Counted from the first letter of the stretch, positions 1 through 10,384 are shown. The stretch is 64,000 nt of DNA from Berberis thunbergii (GCA_003290165.1 QNQO01009133.1:310001-374000), one strand, 5' to 3'. The notes: generated by a model from the sequence alone, not told the origin. Made by a program: numbers and translations.

Positions 1-1605
1 TGTTTCTACCTTGAGACATTACCAAGAGACATGAGTGAAATGGGTAGGCTTAGGCACCTAGACATCCGAGGCTGTGACAGATTAGCTGAGATGCCACTCT
101 GGATGGGTAAATTAACTTCTCTTCAAATATTAAGCAAGTTCATTGTGGGGTTGGAGAGTGGACGTGGAATTAATGAGTTGGGAGGGTTGAACAATATTGG
201 AGGGAAACTAGAAATAAGTGGGCTTGAGAACGTAAGAGATCTAATGGATGCTAAAGAAGCCAATTTGATCAACAAAGAAAATCTCTGCTCCCTGAAGTTG
301 TTATGGCTGCCGTCCTATTGGGATCTTTCTGACAGTGGAGATGGGAAGATGGGCTGTGATGGAGGAGATGATGAAACAGGCTTGGACAGTGTAGATGAGG
401 AGACAAACATTGAAAATGAATTGTTACATGAAAGTGCAACAGATGAGGAGGTAATGGAAGGCCTCCAACCTCCCCCCAACTTAAGAAAGTTAGTGGTTAG
501 AAGCTATTGTGGAGTCAGCTTTCCGAATTGGTTGCTTCCCAAATTAGTTGAGCTCAAGCTTTCATGGTGTACAAGATGTGAACATGTATCGCCACTCAAA
601 AGACTACCACTTCTCAAAGTTCTGAAGATTGACGGGATGGATTCTCTGAAATTCATTGTTGAAGGAGATGCAACGAGAATAGGAGGATTCACGTCGCTTG
701 AAGAACTTGTTTTGGAGTCCATGCCCAGTTTGGAGGGATGGTCATCATCATCGTACTCATTGTCGCAAACAGGTGGAAGTGGAGATGAACATCATAAACA
801 AGCAGCAGAAGCAGAGGCAGTGAAGCTACTTTTCCCATGCCTTAAGAGATTGACTCTGCGAGATTGCCCTGAACTGAGAGGAGACCCATTGCCATCCTCT
901 GTTGAATCTGTAACAGTGGATCTCTGCAGTGAGACTGTACTGGGATCATTCCAAAACCTTCCTTGCCTTTCTTCCATTCAAATTGAATGGTTTGATGAGT
1001 TGGAATGTTTCCCACGAGGTATGCTGCGAAACCTTCCTGCTCTAAAACAGTTGAGTATCCTTAGTTGCTCCAATGTCAAAGCTCTGCCAGACCGATTGAG
1101 GAACCTCCCCTCACTCACATCCCTTCGTATTGAAGACTGTGAATACTTGAAGTGCTTTCCGGAGCTGAACAAGAGTTGCCTTGTTGATCTGTATATCAGT
1201 GATTGCCCAGAGATGGAATTTTCCATGGAGGAAGATTTTCAGCATTTGGTTGTGCTTCGACAACTAAGCTTGCATAATTTGCCCAGGTTGGCTGGCTTTC
1301 CAGAGGGGATAAAACAAGCTGTGATGCTTCAATATTTATGTATCAAGGGATGTTCAGAAGATGTGATGGACTTGCCTGATTGGATTGGTACTCTAACATC
1401 GCTCGAGTATTTGGCCATTGAAGGTTGCAAGAATAGGAAAGTGCTGCCAGAAGGGATGCAACACCTCACTGCTCTGAGAAAATTGACGATTTCTGGATGT
1501 GATTCTGAATTGGAGAAAAGATGCAAGAAGGACACTGGAGAAGACTGGTCCAAGATTGCCCATGTTCTATATGTTGACATCAGAAAAGCATACTCAATTA
1601 CTTAA
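1..1605 (+). CDS. CNL (RGA-type) disease-resistance gene, 3' part encoding the LRR domain; 5' end outside the window
   Basis: The reading frame is open from the first base. The codons before the first ATG at 31 read ETLPRDMSEM, matching VTLPRGMSEM in the two complete CNLs here, so that ATG is internal and the gene is 5'-truncated by the window edge. The visible 534 codons are leucine-rich repeats of the RGA/RB type (LPSLTSLRIEDCEYLKCFP and similar), ending in the family's usual tail with CDSELEKRCKKDTGEDWSKI. An acidic Asp/Glu-rich insert lies at about 330-450 and a Ser/Gln/Ala-rich loop at about 740-820. By family knowledge this part is the sensor domain of an intracellular immune receptor. 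It shares block order with the other two CNLs but is clearly more diverged from them than they are from each other. It ends with TAA at 1603-1605. Whether the upstream NB-ARC part is intact cannot be seen. Confidence 0.93.
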   Translation, partial: CFYLETLPRDMSEMGRLRHLDIRGCDRLAEMPLWMGKLTSLQILSKFIVGLESGRGINELGGLNNIGGKLEISGLENVRDLMDAKEANLINKENLCSLKLLWLPSYWDLSDSGDGKMGCDGGDDETGLDSVDEETNIENELLHESATDEEVMEGLQPPPNLRKLVVRSYCGVSFPNWLLPKLVELKLSWCTRCEHVSPLKRLPLLKVLKIDGMDSLKFIVEGDATRIGGFTSLEELVLESMPSLEGWSSSSYSLSQTGGSGDEHHKQAAEAEAVKLLFPCLKRLTLRDCPELRGDPLPSSVESVTVDLCSETVLGSFQNLPCLSSIQIEWFDELECFPRGMLRNLPALKQLSILSCSNVKALPDRLRNLPSLTSLRIEDCEYLKCFPELNKSCLVDLYISDCPEMEFSMEEDFQHLVVLRQLSLHNLPRLAGFPEGIKQAVMLQYLCIKGCSEDVMDLPDWIGTLTSLEYLAIEGCKNRKVLPEGMQHLTALRKLTISGCDSELEKRCKKDTGEDWSKIAHVLYVDIRKAYSIT

Positions 1606-2241
1606 GCAGTGATTTGCCTTACTTCAGATGCAGAGGTCTTTCCGTTTTTCTTAAAGGCTGGTTGAATTTATCTCCTACATGTCAAATGGATAATCAGTTT
1701 TGATTTATGAATTCATTTTGTTGTTAGTTTTTCATACAAACAATGTGCATTCCATCAATTTTCATGGAAAATTTTGTTTGTTGTGGATTCTTGTATTTTG
1801 CTTTATTCTCTAATTGGTGGATTGAGTTCGCATGATCAATTATAATGAGTATGTAAAATGTCACTTTTGGGGCATGAAAACAGAGGATATACTGTCAAAT
1901 ATAAATGTTTGTATGAATGAAAATGAAATGTTCGAAACAGGTATGGCCACTAATCGTGGGTGATCGGAAATAGAAGGAATTAGTACTGGTCATTATTTCG
2001 CATTCTTAGTTTTCCTTCGAGTGCTTCATGAAATAACTAGTGTTAAGAACACTGACTAGTTCACATTAGTGGAAAATAACTGAACTAGGCATGTTGCTTA
2101 TCAATAATTAGCTCACACTAATTTAAACTTGCCAAAAATAGAGTTTCGTAAAAGAAAACATTTCTGAAATGCAACATTTCTACATCCTGCCCTGTCTTCT
2201 ATCAGTGTTGTTGGTAGCTTGGACACTACTATCTGTGAGCA
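1606..2241. other. 3' flank of the first CNL, no gene seen
   Basis: AT-rich sequence after the stop codon, presumably 3' UTR then intergenic DNA. I see no reading frame with family resemblance and no repeat shared with the rest of the window. The short intron-like segment found behind the two complete CNLs is absent here. Confidence 0.5.
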
Positions 2242-2419
2242 TCATGAATCCACACTGGTCATCAACTGTTCAGGCATGTTCAACAAAAGTATCAAGATTT
2301 TGTCCATCCCAAAAAAAATATCATTTGTTGGTGTTTTCCCTGTAAACATCTCGAGCAACAGAATTACATAGCTGCAGCAGATGTCTCCTTGCATGGAAAC
2401 TTCACCACCCAGTCCATAT
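2242..2419 (-). pseudogene. Kinase-domain exon relic of an LRR-XII (Xa21/EFR-like) receptor kinase
   Basis: The complement strand encodes YGLGGEVSMQGD, then LLLEMFTGKTPTNDIF and MPEQLM. This is the C-lobe signature (YGMGGEVSTxGDVYSYGILLLEMFTGKRPTD, family consensus) of LRR-XII receptor-like kinases. Just upstream on the - strand is a pyrimidine-rich stretch ending in CATAAACAG, a good 3' splice site placed where genes of this subfamily carry their kinase-domain intron (family knowledge). The preceding exon and the DYSYG-like residues are lost or altered (DICCSY), and the frame stops after about 58 codons. No LRR, transmembrane or N-lobe part is present nearby. It is a broken fragment of a cell-surface immune receptor gene lying 0.6 kb behind an intracellular immune receptor gene. 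Confidence 0.75.
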
Positions 2420-3061
2420 CTGTTTATGGAAAAATAAAAACGATCAAGATTATTGAAAAAGTTCAAAATGAGGTAATCAGAATATCCAACTGATCGTTGT
2501 ATTGCAAATTTCACGACCCAACTTTCGGAGAATATCTGACTGTCCATCAATTGTGAATTACAATTACACAAATCTGATACAGAAAAATCTCACTATAATA
2601 GAGTCCAAAACCTAGTGTGAACAATTCAATCATCTATAACCTCCAAAAAAAAATAACTAACAAAAAAAAAAAAACTAATTTCTATACTATTGAAACACCA
2701 CTGCTACTCTAGTCTGAGAATTTAAACAACTCGAGATTAAAGAACCCTTCAAGTTTATAAATTTTCGGTCCAGTGGTTTAAATATCTGTAAATCATACGG
2801 AAAACAGCAGTGAACCATGACTTGGGTCTCTAAAGTTGACAAGTTATGATGAATAGTTCAAGGCAACAACATCTGAACTACGTTAATGTAAATATATCCC
2901 ACTTTGCAGCTAGAATAAAAGTGACCCTCATAATATAACATAGTTTCACTAAAATCATGTCCACGGGGTAAAAGAAACAAATGTATGGAAATTTCCTACT
3001 TATATATATGCACTTGTTCTTAATCTCCATGCATTATACTTGGCAACATCAAAGAAACAAA
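2420..3061. other. Intergenic, no gene seen
   Basis: AT-rich DNA with A-runs around 2645-2675. It may hold decayed intron sequence of the receptor-kinase relic. The last bases (3062-3069, TGTGAAAC) are the left target-site duplication of the following hAT element. Confidence 0.4.
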
Positions 3062-3225
3062 TGTGAAACCAGGCACGGAGTCACGTGGGGGCACTTGCCT
3101 CCACTGACTTTTGAGAGAATTTTTTTTATTATGTATACCCCAATTAGGTTTTTTTTTTTTTTTTTTTAATTTTCCCCTTTAAAACTCTGCTGCAGCTGTG
3201 TTCCACTTTAAAACTCTGGAACAGC

Positions 3226-3305
3226 CTCCTTGCTCAAAGCTTCTTCTTCATCTTCGTGTTCTGCTCTCCTTGCTCAAAGCTTCTTCTTCATCTTCGTGTT
3301 CTGCT
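3226..3305. repeat. Two tandem 40-bp units in the hAT left part
   Basis: The unit beginning CTCCTTGCTCAAAGC occurs at 3226-3265 and again at 3266-3305 with no visible change, pointing to a recent slippage or local duplication. Confidence 0.85.
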
Positions 3306-3597
3306 TGCATCTGTGATTGGCTGATTGCTCCACTGAACCCCATCTCTCCATTTCACTTGGTATTACTATTGACCCTAACCCCTCTTTTTCCCTTGGCTGA
3401 TTGCTCCACAATAGATCTGTATTGTAGTCTCAATGACAAGTGAAATGGAAAAGTAGAAGATACTGTATAAAATGGATACTGTATAAAATTTTAATGTGAT
3501 ATGTTATTCTACAATTTATAGTTAAAAGATGACGGACAAGTAGACAAAGACAAGTGCTCCTTTTCTCGAGTTTCAGACTTTAAAAACAGATCGAAAT

Positions 3598-4373
3598 GTG
3601 TTAGCGAGATGAAATGTATCCATGTCCATGTCAAAATTTCGAACCCAATGATCCTTGTGGTAGGTGCAGCCTGACCTAGCTGAAGTTTCAGACTTTAAAA
3701 ACAGATTGAATTTTAAACTCCCTTTTTTTTCTTTTTTTTTCCAATCTTTTATACCCCATCCCACCTAGTTGTTTAATTTCTTATTGAAAGACATGTTTTA
3801 ACATTAGTGTTTTTCGACAATAAGAAACTGAGATAATAGGATATTGACATATAGTACTTAATTTGCATATAAAATGTGTTAGCTAGATGAAATGTATCCA
3901 TGTCCATGTCAAAATTTCGAACCCATTGATCCTTGTGGTAGGTGCAGCTTGACCTAGCTGAAGTTTCAGACTTTAAAAACATATCGAATTTTAAACTCCC
4001 TTTTTTTCTTTTATTTTTCCAATCTTTTATACCCCATCCTACCTAGTTGTTTAATTTCTTATTGAAAGACATGTTTTAACGTTAGTGTTTTCGACAAGAA
4101 GAAACTGAAATAATAGGATATTGACATATAGTACTTAATTTGCATATAAAATGTGTTAGCTAGATGAAATGTATCCATGTCCATGTCAAAATTTTGAACC
4201 CAATGATCCTTGTGGTAGGTGCAGCCTGACCTAGCTGAAGTTTCAGACTTTAAAAATAGATCGAATTTTAAACTCCTTTTTTTTTCTTTTTTTTTTCCAA
4301 TCTTTTATACCCCATCCTACCTAGTTGTTTAATTTCTTATTGAAAGACATGTTTTAACATTAGTGTTTTCGCC
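3598..4373. repeat. Three direct repeats of about 277 bp inside hAT copy 1
   Basis: Units begin with GTGTTAGC at 3598, 3876 and 4153. Each contains the same sequence around ATGTCCATGTCAAAATTT and a T-rich stretch followed by TTATACCCCATCC. The last unit runs into transposase-proximal sequence at about 4373. Copy 2 of the element carries only two units. Confidence 0.88.
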
Positions 4374-4642
4374 AAGAAGCATTATTATAATAATTGATTG
4401 AACTGTTTGTGTGTCAATTGCAGCTTTGAAAATCTTCAATTTTGCGCGTTCTATTATTGGTGGCGATACTTCTATTGTGGTGCTTCATTAATGGAGGTAT
4501 ATTGATCTGTTATTTTGGAAATATGTATGATTTATTACATGGTTTATTACATGGAAATATGGTTTTAGTTTATTCATTTAAAGTTTTAGAATATATAAAT
4601 ATATGGAATGCATTCTTATATAATCTTTGTTTTATTTCAGTT

Positions 4643-5084
4643 ATGGATAAGTTTTTAAAAAGAAAGTCAGTAAGTGTTTTACCACCTCCAGCACAAAATA
4701 AAGATGATCATAATTTATCAGAACTAATCTCAAAGAAAAGTCATTTAGAGGTTGACCTATCAAATCTTCCAACTGATCCTGGTTTAAGAATTTGTATTTC
4801 TGATTACCATCCGAATGATCAAGAGGTTGTTAGAAGAGCTTATTTGCAAAGGGGTCATTGTCAGCCAATAAACTACACATTCCCACAAAAAAATAGGAGG
4901 TGCGCTACGTCGTTTTAATGTAGCTTGGTTTACGGAGTATAAGAGTTGGCTGGAGTATAGCATAACAAAGGATGCCGCCTTTTGTCTCCATTGCTATCTT
5001 TTTAGAAGTGTCGGAGAACAAGGGGGTGGTGATTGTTTTGTTGGTGAAGGATTCAGTAAGTGGTCTTCATCCTTTTTTTAAATG
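4643..5084 (+). pseudogene. hAT transposase N-terminal fragment (TTF-type zinc finger), frameshifted
   Basis: Starts MDKFLKRKSV and continues with DLSNLPTDPGLR, then DYHPNDQEVVRRAYLQ and GHCQPINYTFP. This is the N-terminal TTF-type zinc-finger region of plant hAT transposases that end in a hAT dimerisation domain (family knowledge). An A-run near 4890 has 7 A here against 9 in copy 2, which shifts the frame and gives a stop at 4918. Homology continues in another frame through FCLHCYLF (the Cys pair of the finger) to GEGFSKW near 5070, where transposase similarity ends. A 3' splice-site-like TTTATTTCAG sits just before the start codon. The product would lack all catalytic residues. Confidence 0.85.
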
Positions 5085-5283
5085 AAAATCTTTTATTAGA
5101 TTAGATGAAATTTTGTATAGTCATTTATGTCTTGTTCAAGTTATAAATATATATATATATATATATGTTAAAGTAACTAATTTTCATATTATATTTATCA
5201 TATTTAATTAATTATGACATCACTCCCCCCTCCCCCCCCCCCCCCCCCCCAACAAAAATCCTGGCTCCGTCACTGTGTGAAAC

Positions 5284-5769
5284 TAACAAGATCCTTCTGA
5301 GTGTTGCTACTTCCTCATTTCACGGGTCCCTCTTCAAATTAATAAAACTCTATAAAGATCTCTTTCTTTCTCAAAGAAGCTTACAAGTTATAAGATCCAC
5401 ACTCAAGCCCTAACCCCTTCGTTTGCCTCAATAGTTGAGTTACTTGAAATGTTTATTGTCGGATCCTGGATAAATCAAAGTAGATCGACAATTCTTTGAG
5501 TCGATCAAGTATATTTTGTTGTAGGATAATGATTCGCAACAGAAAATACCCAAAGAAGTATGAAAGAGACCCCTATGCAACTTTGGAAGAGCGGAGTGCA
5601 ATTGCATTCTTTTATCCATCTCTTGAAAAGCTCATTTCCCTTATTTGACGAGAAGTGTTAGGTTATGACAAATTTTTCATCTTTATTGGTTGGACAAGAT
5701 GGTGTTGGCAGAGATTTGGGAGACTTATACATTGAACTGCTCAAGTTGTTGAAGTGAAAAAGAAATAAA
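5284..5769. other. Host flank of hAT copy 1, no gene seen
   Basis: AT-rich DNA duplicated at 8410-8899. No reading frame in it is conserved between the two copies. Confidence 0.4.
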
Positions 5770-5955
5770 ATGAATCCAACAAGCTAATTTGTAAAGGCAC
5801 ACAAGATAAATATATGAGAAAAAAATTAAATTGGTATAAAATTGAAGGGGCCAAAATTAATATTAAATGTTAAATTACATGTGGACAATTTTTATTTTTT
5901 TTCAAAAGTCACTCGAACAAGTGCCCCCAATTGCCCCTATGTAAATCCGTGCCCG
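5770..5955 (-). mobile_element. Terminal fragment of a related hAT element, reverse orientation
   Basis: The complement of the right edge reads GGGCACGGATTTAC, then GGGGGCACTTG and GTGACTTTTGA. This parallels the first 60 bp of the hAT at 3070 (GGCACGGAGTCACG, GGGGGCACTTG, CTGACTTTTGA). I see only this one end and could not find its partner or a target duplication. It is repeated with the tandem unit at about 8900-9085. Confidence 0.5.
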
Positions 5956-6354
5956 CGAGAATGGTGCTCGTGTTTATCTAAAGACCTAAGTAGTATAGGG
6001 ATAGCTTACAAACAAGGTGGGTATATAGATGATAATAACTCATCTAATGATAGCGATAGCAAAGCTTCCACCGTTGACTTCTTGATTAAACCAATTTACT
6101 TATCTTCACTTCATTTAATTTATTTGAAGATTAAAATATGTTAATGTTGAGTGTATTTTGATGAAACCATTTACTTATCTTCAGTTCATCTCATTTGTTG
6201 AAGATTATATGTTAATTTTGAGTGTATTTATGTTGTTGATTGATTCATGTTGCATGTTAACAACAGAAATCTAATCTTCGAGAATCATGGACTCTTTCTT
6301 CTCAACTATAATAAGTTGAGCAATAGTCATGTTTTGATTCCACTTGATTAGATT

Positions 6355-6530
6355 ACTCCCAACTTCGAGACCGTTGAACTAATTAGGTTCTCTCTTGAGG
6401 TAAATTTATATTATTATTGACGACTTAACAAGTGAAGGTATGAACAATTGTTATCTTCATCATCATGTTTATCAATATAAGGTATGGGGATCCTCAAAAC
6501 CCCAACTCACTTTCTAAAAAAAAAAAAAAA
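6355..6530 (+). mobile_element. 5'-truncated LINE fragment (3' end with poly-A)
   Basis: A 176-bp piece ending in about 15 A residues. It carries the same 3' end as the LINE at 42201-44312 (AACTAATTAGGT near its start, GGGGATC and CCCCAACTCA before the A-run). It is flanked by long imperfect direct repeats: ATTCCACTTGAT and surrounding sequence before (about 6313-6354) and after (about 6537-6586), consistent with a target-site duplication. Confidence 0.65.
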
Positions 6531-7020
6531 CTAACGGAGTTGAGCAAGCTTGACCGAGTCATGATTTGATTCCACTTGATCAGATTTTTGTAATTTTCCT
6601 TGTATACATATTTAAACAAGTGGATGATACCAAAAAAGATAAATAGAAGGCGGCGACTAGACCACACCATCATTTCCTCTGTCTCACACCATCTACTTTC
6701 TTTCTCACACCACCATACTTTCTCACACAATAGATCATTTCCTCTCTCTCATACTTTCTCACACCATCATAATTTCACTTGGTATTACTATTGACCCTAA
6801 CCCCTCTTTTTTCCCTTAGCTGATTGCTCCACAATAGATCTGTATTGTAGTCTCAATGACAAGTGAAATGGACAAGTAGAAGATACTGTATAAAATGGAT
6901 ATTGTATAAAATTTTAATGTGATATGTTATTCTACAATTTATAGGTAAAAGATGACGGACAAGTAGACAAAGACAAGTGCTCCTTTTCTCGAGTTTCAGA
7001 CTTTAAAAACAGATCGAAAT

Positions 7021-7511
7021 GTGTTAGCTAGATGAAATATATCCATGTCCATGTCAAAATTTCGAACCCAATGATCCTTGTGGTAGGTGCAGCCTGACCT
7101 AGCTAAAGTTTTAGACTTTAAAAACAGATCGAATTTTAAACTCCTTTTTTTTTTCTTTTTTTTTCCAATCTTTTATACCCCATCCTACCTAGTTGTTTAA
7201 TTTCTTATTGAAAGACATGTTTTAACATTAGTGTTTTCGACAAGAAAAAGCTGAAATAATAGGATATTGACATATAGTACTTAATTTGCATATAAAATGT
7301 GTTAGCTAGATGAAATGTATCCATGTCCATGTCAAAATTTCGAACCCAATGATCCTTGTGGTAGGTGCAGCCTGACCTAGCTGAAGTTTTAGACTTTAAA
7401 AATAGATCGAATTTTAAACTCCTTTTTTTTTTCCAATCTTTCATACCCCATCCTACCTAGCTGTTTAATTTCTTATTGAAAGACATGTTTTAACATTATT
7501 AGTGTTTTCGC
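7021..7511. repeat. Two direct repeats of about 278 bp inside hAT copy 2
   Basis: Units start at GTGTTAGC, 7021 and 7299, and match the three-unit array of copy 1. One unit was gained or lost after the tandem duplication. Confidence 0.85.
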
Positions 7512-7781
7512 CAATAAGCATTATTATAATAATTGATTGAACTGCTTGTGTGTCAATTGCAGCTTTGAAAATCTTCAATTTTGCGCGTTCTATTATTGGT
7601 GGCGATACTTCTATTGTGATGCTTCATTAATGGAGGTATATTGATCTGTTATTTTGGAAATATGTATGATTTATTACATGGTTTATTACATGGAAATATG
7701 GTTTTAGTTTATTCATTTAAAGTTTTAGAATATATAAATATATAGAATGCATTCTTATATAATCTTTGTTATATTTCAGTT

Positions 7782-8240
7782 ATGGATAAGTTTTTAAAAA
7801 GAAAGTCAGTAAGTGATTTACCACCTCCAACACAAAATAAAGATGATCATAATTTATCAGAACCAATCTCAAAGAAAAGTCATTTAGAGGTTGATCTTTC
7901 AAATCTTCCAACTAATCCTGGTTTAAGAATTTGTATTTTTGATTACCATCCGAATGATCAAGAGGTTGTTAGAAGAGCTTATTTGCAAAAGGGTCATTGT
8001 CAGCCAATAAACTACACATTCCCACAAAAAAAAATAGGAGGTGCGCTACGTCGTTTTAATGTAGCTTGGTTTACGGAGTATAAGAGTTGGCTGGAGTATA
8101 GCATAACAAATGATGCCGCCTTTTGTCTCCATTGCTATCTTTTTAGAAGTGTCGGAGAACAAGGGGATGGTGATTGTTTTGTTGGTGAAGGATTCAGTAA
8201 GTGGTCTTCATCCTTTTTTTTAATGAAAACCTTTTATTAG
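7782..8240 (+). pseudogene. hAT transposase N-terminal fragment (TTF-type zinc finger), open version
   Basis: A 152-codon frame beginning MDKFLKRKSVSDLPPP. It keeps the frame that copy 1 lost: FPQKKIGGALRRFNVAWF, then YSITNDAAFCLHCYLF and FVGEGFSKW, which matches the TTF-type finger of plant hAT transposases in order and spacing. After FSKW the family protein would continue for several hundred residues to the catalytic region and hAT dimerisation domain; here it stops after ten unrelated residues. It could at most express a short DNA-binding remnant. An acceptor-like ATATTTCAG precedes the ATG. Confidence 0.82.
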
Positions 8241-8409
8241 ATTAGATGAAATTTTGTATAGTCATTTATGTCTTGTTCAAGTTATAAATATATATATATA
8301 TATATATGTTAAAGTAACTAATTTTTATATTATATTTATCATATTTAAGTAATTATGACATCACTCCGCCCCCCTCAACAAAAATCCTGGCTCCGTCACT
8401 GTGTGAAAC

Positions 8410-8899
8410 TAACAAGATCCTTATGAGTGTTGCTACTTCCTCATTTCACATGCCCCTCTTCAAATTAATAAAACTCTATAAAGATCTCTTTCTTTCTCAA
8501 AGAAGCTTACAAGTTATAAGATCCACACTCAAGCCCTAATCCCTTCGTTTGCCTCAATAGTTGAGTTGCTTGAAATGTTTATTGTCGGATCCTGGATAAA
8601 TCGAAGTAGATCGACAATTCTTTGAGTCGATCAAGTATATTTTGTTGTAGGATAATGATTCGCAACAAAAAATACCCGAAGAAGTATGAAAGAGACCCCT
8701 ATGCAACTTTGGAAGAGCGGAGTGCAATTGCATTCTTTTATCCATCTCTTGAAAAAGCTCATTTCCCTTATTTGACGAGAAGTGTTAGGTTATGACAGAT
8801 TTTTCATCTTTATCAGTTAGACAAGATGGTGTTGGCAGAGATTTGGGAGACTTATACGTTGAACTGCTCACGTTGTTGAAGTGAAAAGGAAATAAAATG
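8410..8899. other. Host flank of hAT copy 2, no gene seen
   Basis: Tandem-duplicate counterpart of 5284-5769, with substitutions and small indels only. Confidence 0.4.
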
Positions 8900-9085
8900 A
8901 ATCCAACAAGCTAATTTGTAGGAACACACAAGATAAATATATAAGAAAAAAATTAAATTGGTATAAAATTGAAGGTGCCAAAATTAATATTAATTGTTAA
9001 ATTACATGTAGACAATTTTTTTTTTTTTTTTCAAAAATCACTCGAACAAGTGCCCACAATTGCCCCTATGTAAATCCGTGCCCGC
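8900..9085 (-). mobile_element. Second copy of the hAT-like terminal fragment
   Basis: Counterpart of 5770-5955 in the second tandem unit, ending in the complement of the GGGCACGGATTTAC terminus. Confidence 0.5.
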
Positions 9086-9471
9086 AAGAATGGTAAGCAT
9101 GTTTATTTAAAGACGGGATAGCTTACAAACAAGGTGGGTATACAGATGATAATCAATCATCTAATGATAGCGATAGCAAAGCTTCCACCGTTGACTTCTT
9201 GATTAAACCGATTTACTTATCTTCACTTCATTTAATTTATTTGAAGATTAAAATATGTTAATGTTGAGTGTATTTTGATGAAACCATTTACTTATCTTCA
9301 GTTCATCTCATTTGTTGAAGATTATATGTTAATTTTGAGTGTATTTATGTTGTTGATTGATTCATGTTGCATGTTAACAACAGAAATCTAATCTTCGAGA
9401 ATCATGGACTCTTTCTTCTCAACTATAATAAGTTGAGCAATAGTCATGTTTTGATTCCACTTGATTAGATT

Positions 9472-9650
9472 ACTCCCAATTTCGAGACCGTTGAACTAAT
9501 TAGGTTCTCTCTTGAGGTAAATTTATGTTATTATTGATGACTTAACAAGTGAAGGTATGAACAATTGTTATCTTCATCATCATGTTTATCAATATAAGGT
9601 TTGGGGATCCTCAAAACCCCAACTCACTTTCTAAAAAAAAAAAAAAAAAA
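9472..9650 (+). mobile_element. Second copy of the 5'-truncated LINE fragment
   Basis: Counterpart of 6355-6530, ending in a longer A-run (about 18). The copies share the same junctions, so one insertion was duplicated with the tandem unit. Confidence 0.65.
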
Positions 9651-9764
9651 CTAACGGAGTTGAGCAAGCTTGACCGAGTCATGTTTTGATTCCACTTGAT
9701 TAGATTTTAGTAATTTTCCTTTTATACATATTTAAACCAGTGGATGATACCAAAAAGATAAATA

Positions 9765-10345
9765 GAAGGCGGCGACTACACCACACCATCATTTCCTCTC
9801 TCTCACACCATTCTACTCTCTCACACCATCTACTTTCTTTCTCACACTACCTATATAAACAAAAATCATTCATTTTTTTCATCACCATTCAAATCGACAA
9901 TGGTTCCCCCTCCCCTACTCAAAATATTTTCCAAATCTTTCCCCACACTCAAATCTCTTCCATCTCCCTTGAAAACTCTCAAAATCCCCTCAAAGTTGAA
10001 ACCCTTAAACCAAAACTCAATAAATATGCATAAGTTAAAATAACAGAGAAACCCAAACTCAAAACGAAAAAAATGTGAAATAGGGTAACTTTCGAACAAT
10101 TTAAACCCTCAATTGAGACCGTTTCTCAACCTCATCAAAACACGAAAGTTGTAGTACTATAAGTTATCTAATAAAAAAACTTGAATCACTTGAAAAATGT
10201 TTTCAAATTATCAAGTTATGGTCATTTTACTAAAGTCGTGCAAATATGTCCAAAAAATAAAAACGAGAGTGTTTCAGACTTTCGGCCAACTTATGTTCTT
10301 GATCGAGACCAATTCTCAAGTTGATCAAAACACATAAAAAGACAT
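9765..10345 (+). repeat. CT-rich foldback-family element, copy at 10 kb
   Basis: Starts with GGCGACTACACCACACC and a CT/CACACC-rich stretch to a TATATAA box-like motif (about 9851). A segment around GTTGTAGTACTATAAGTTAT and TGGTCATTTTACTAAAG follows. The same sequence occurs at 61780-62611 and, inverted, at 59195-59515; the first 130 bp also occur at 6645-6771. A 44-codon frame from ATG 9900 is not conserved in the copy at 61.9 kb, so I do not call it a gene. The family looks non-coding, with arm sequences that can fold on each other. Confidence 0.6.
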
Positions 10346-10384
10346 CAACAAGAACCTTCCGAGTGATTTCTTTTTAGGTAATAT

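Larger units (their letters stand above)
3070..5275 (+). mobile_element. Non-autonomous hAT element (TTF zinc-finger transposase type), copy 1, with both ends
   Basis: The left end reads CAGGCACGGAGTCACG. The complement of the right end reads CAGTGACGGAGCCAGG. These are imperfect terminal inverted repeats flanked by a perfect 8-bp duplication TGTGAAAC at 3062-3069 and 5276-5283, the hAT hallmark. Inside are a 40-bp tandem duplication, three 277-bp repeats, and a remnant of the transposase N-terminus (4643-5084). The transposase catalytic domain and dimerisation domain are absent, so the element is a deletion derivative. A (TA)n tract and a C-homopolymer (about 5222-5250) lie near the 3' end. 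Confidence 0.88.
6773..8401 (+). mobile_element. hAT element copy 2, lacking its 5' terminus
   Basis: Direct duplicate of the interior and 3' part of the hAT at 3070-5275. The 3' end (GGCTCCGTCACTG) is followed by TGTGAAAC at 8402-8409, the same 8 bp as in copy 1, because host flank and element were duplicated together. The left terminal repeat is missing, so this copy cannot be an independent insertion. Confidence 0.85.
3351..9850. repeat. Tandem duplication of about 3.4 kb (hAT plus 3' host flank)
   Basis: Copy 1 runs from about 3351 to 6771 and copy 2 from about 6773 to 9850, in direct orientation with an offset near 3422 bp. Both contain the hAT interior and 3' end, the TGTGAAAC duplication, the same host flank, a hAT-like end, a LINE 3' fragment and the start of a CT-rich foldback element. 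Only copy 1 has the hAT 5' terminus, because the duplication breakpoint lies inside hAT at TTTCACTTGG (3351) joined to the CT-rich element (6772). The copies differ by scattered substitutions, homopolymer length and the number of 277-bp repeats (3 versus 2). Confidence 0.88.

Noticed and set aside
5221..5250. C-homopolymer and adjacent (TA)n as a possible functional element
   Set aside because: Simple-sequence tract inside the hAT; much shorter in copy 2, so most likely slippage or sequencing noise.
9740..10099. Small frames on both strands near the TATATAA motif of the foldback element
   Set aside because: The start codon and frame are not kept in the related copy at 61.9 kb.
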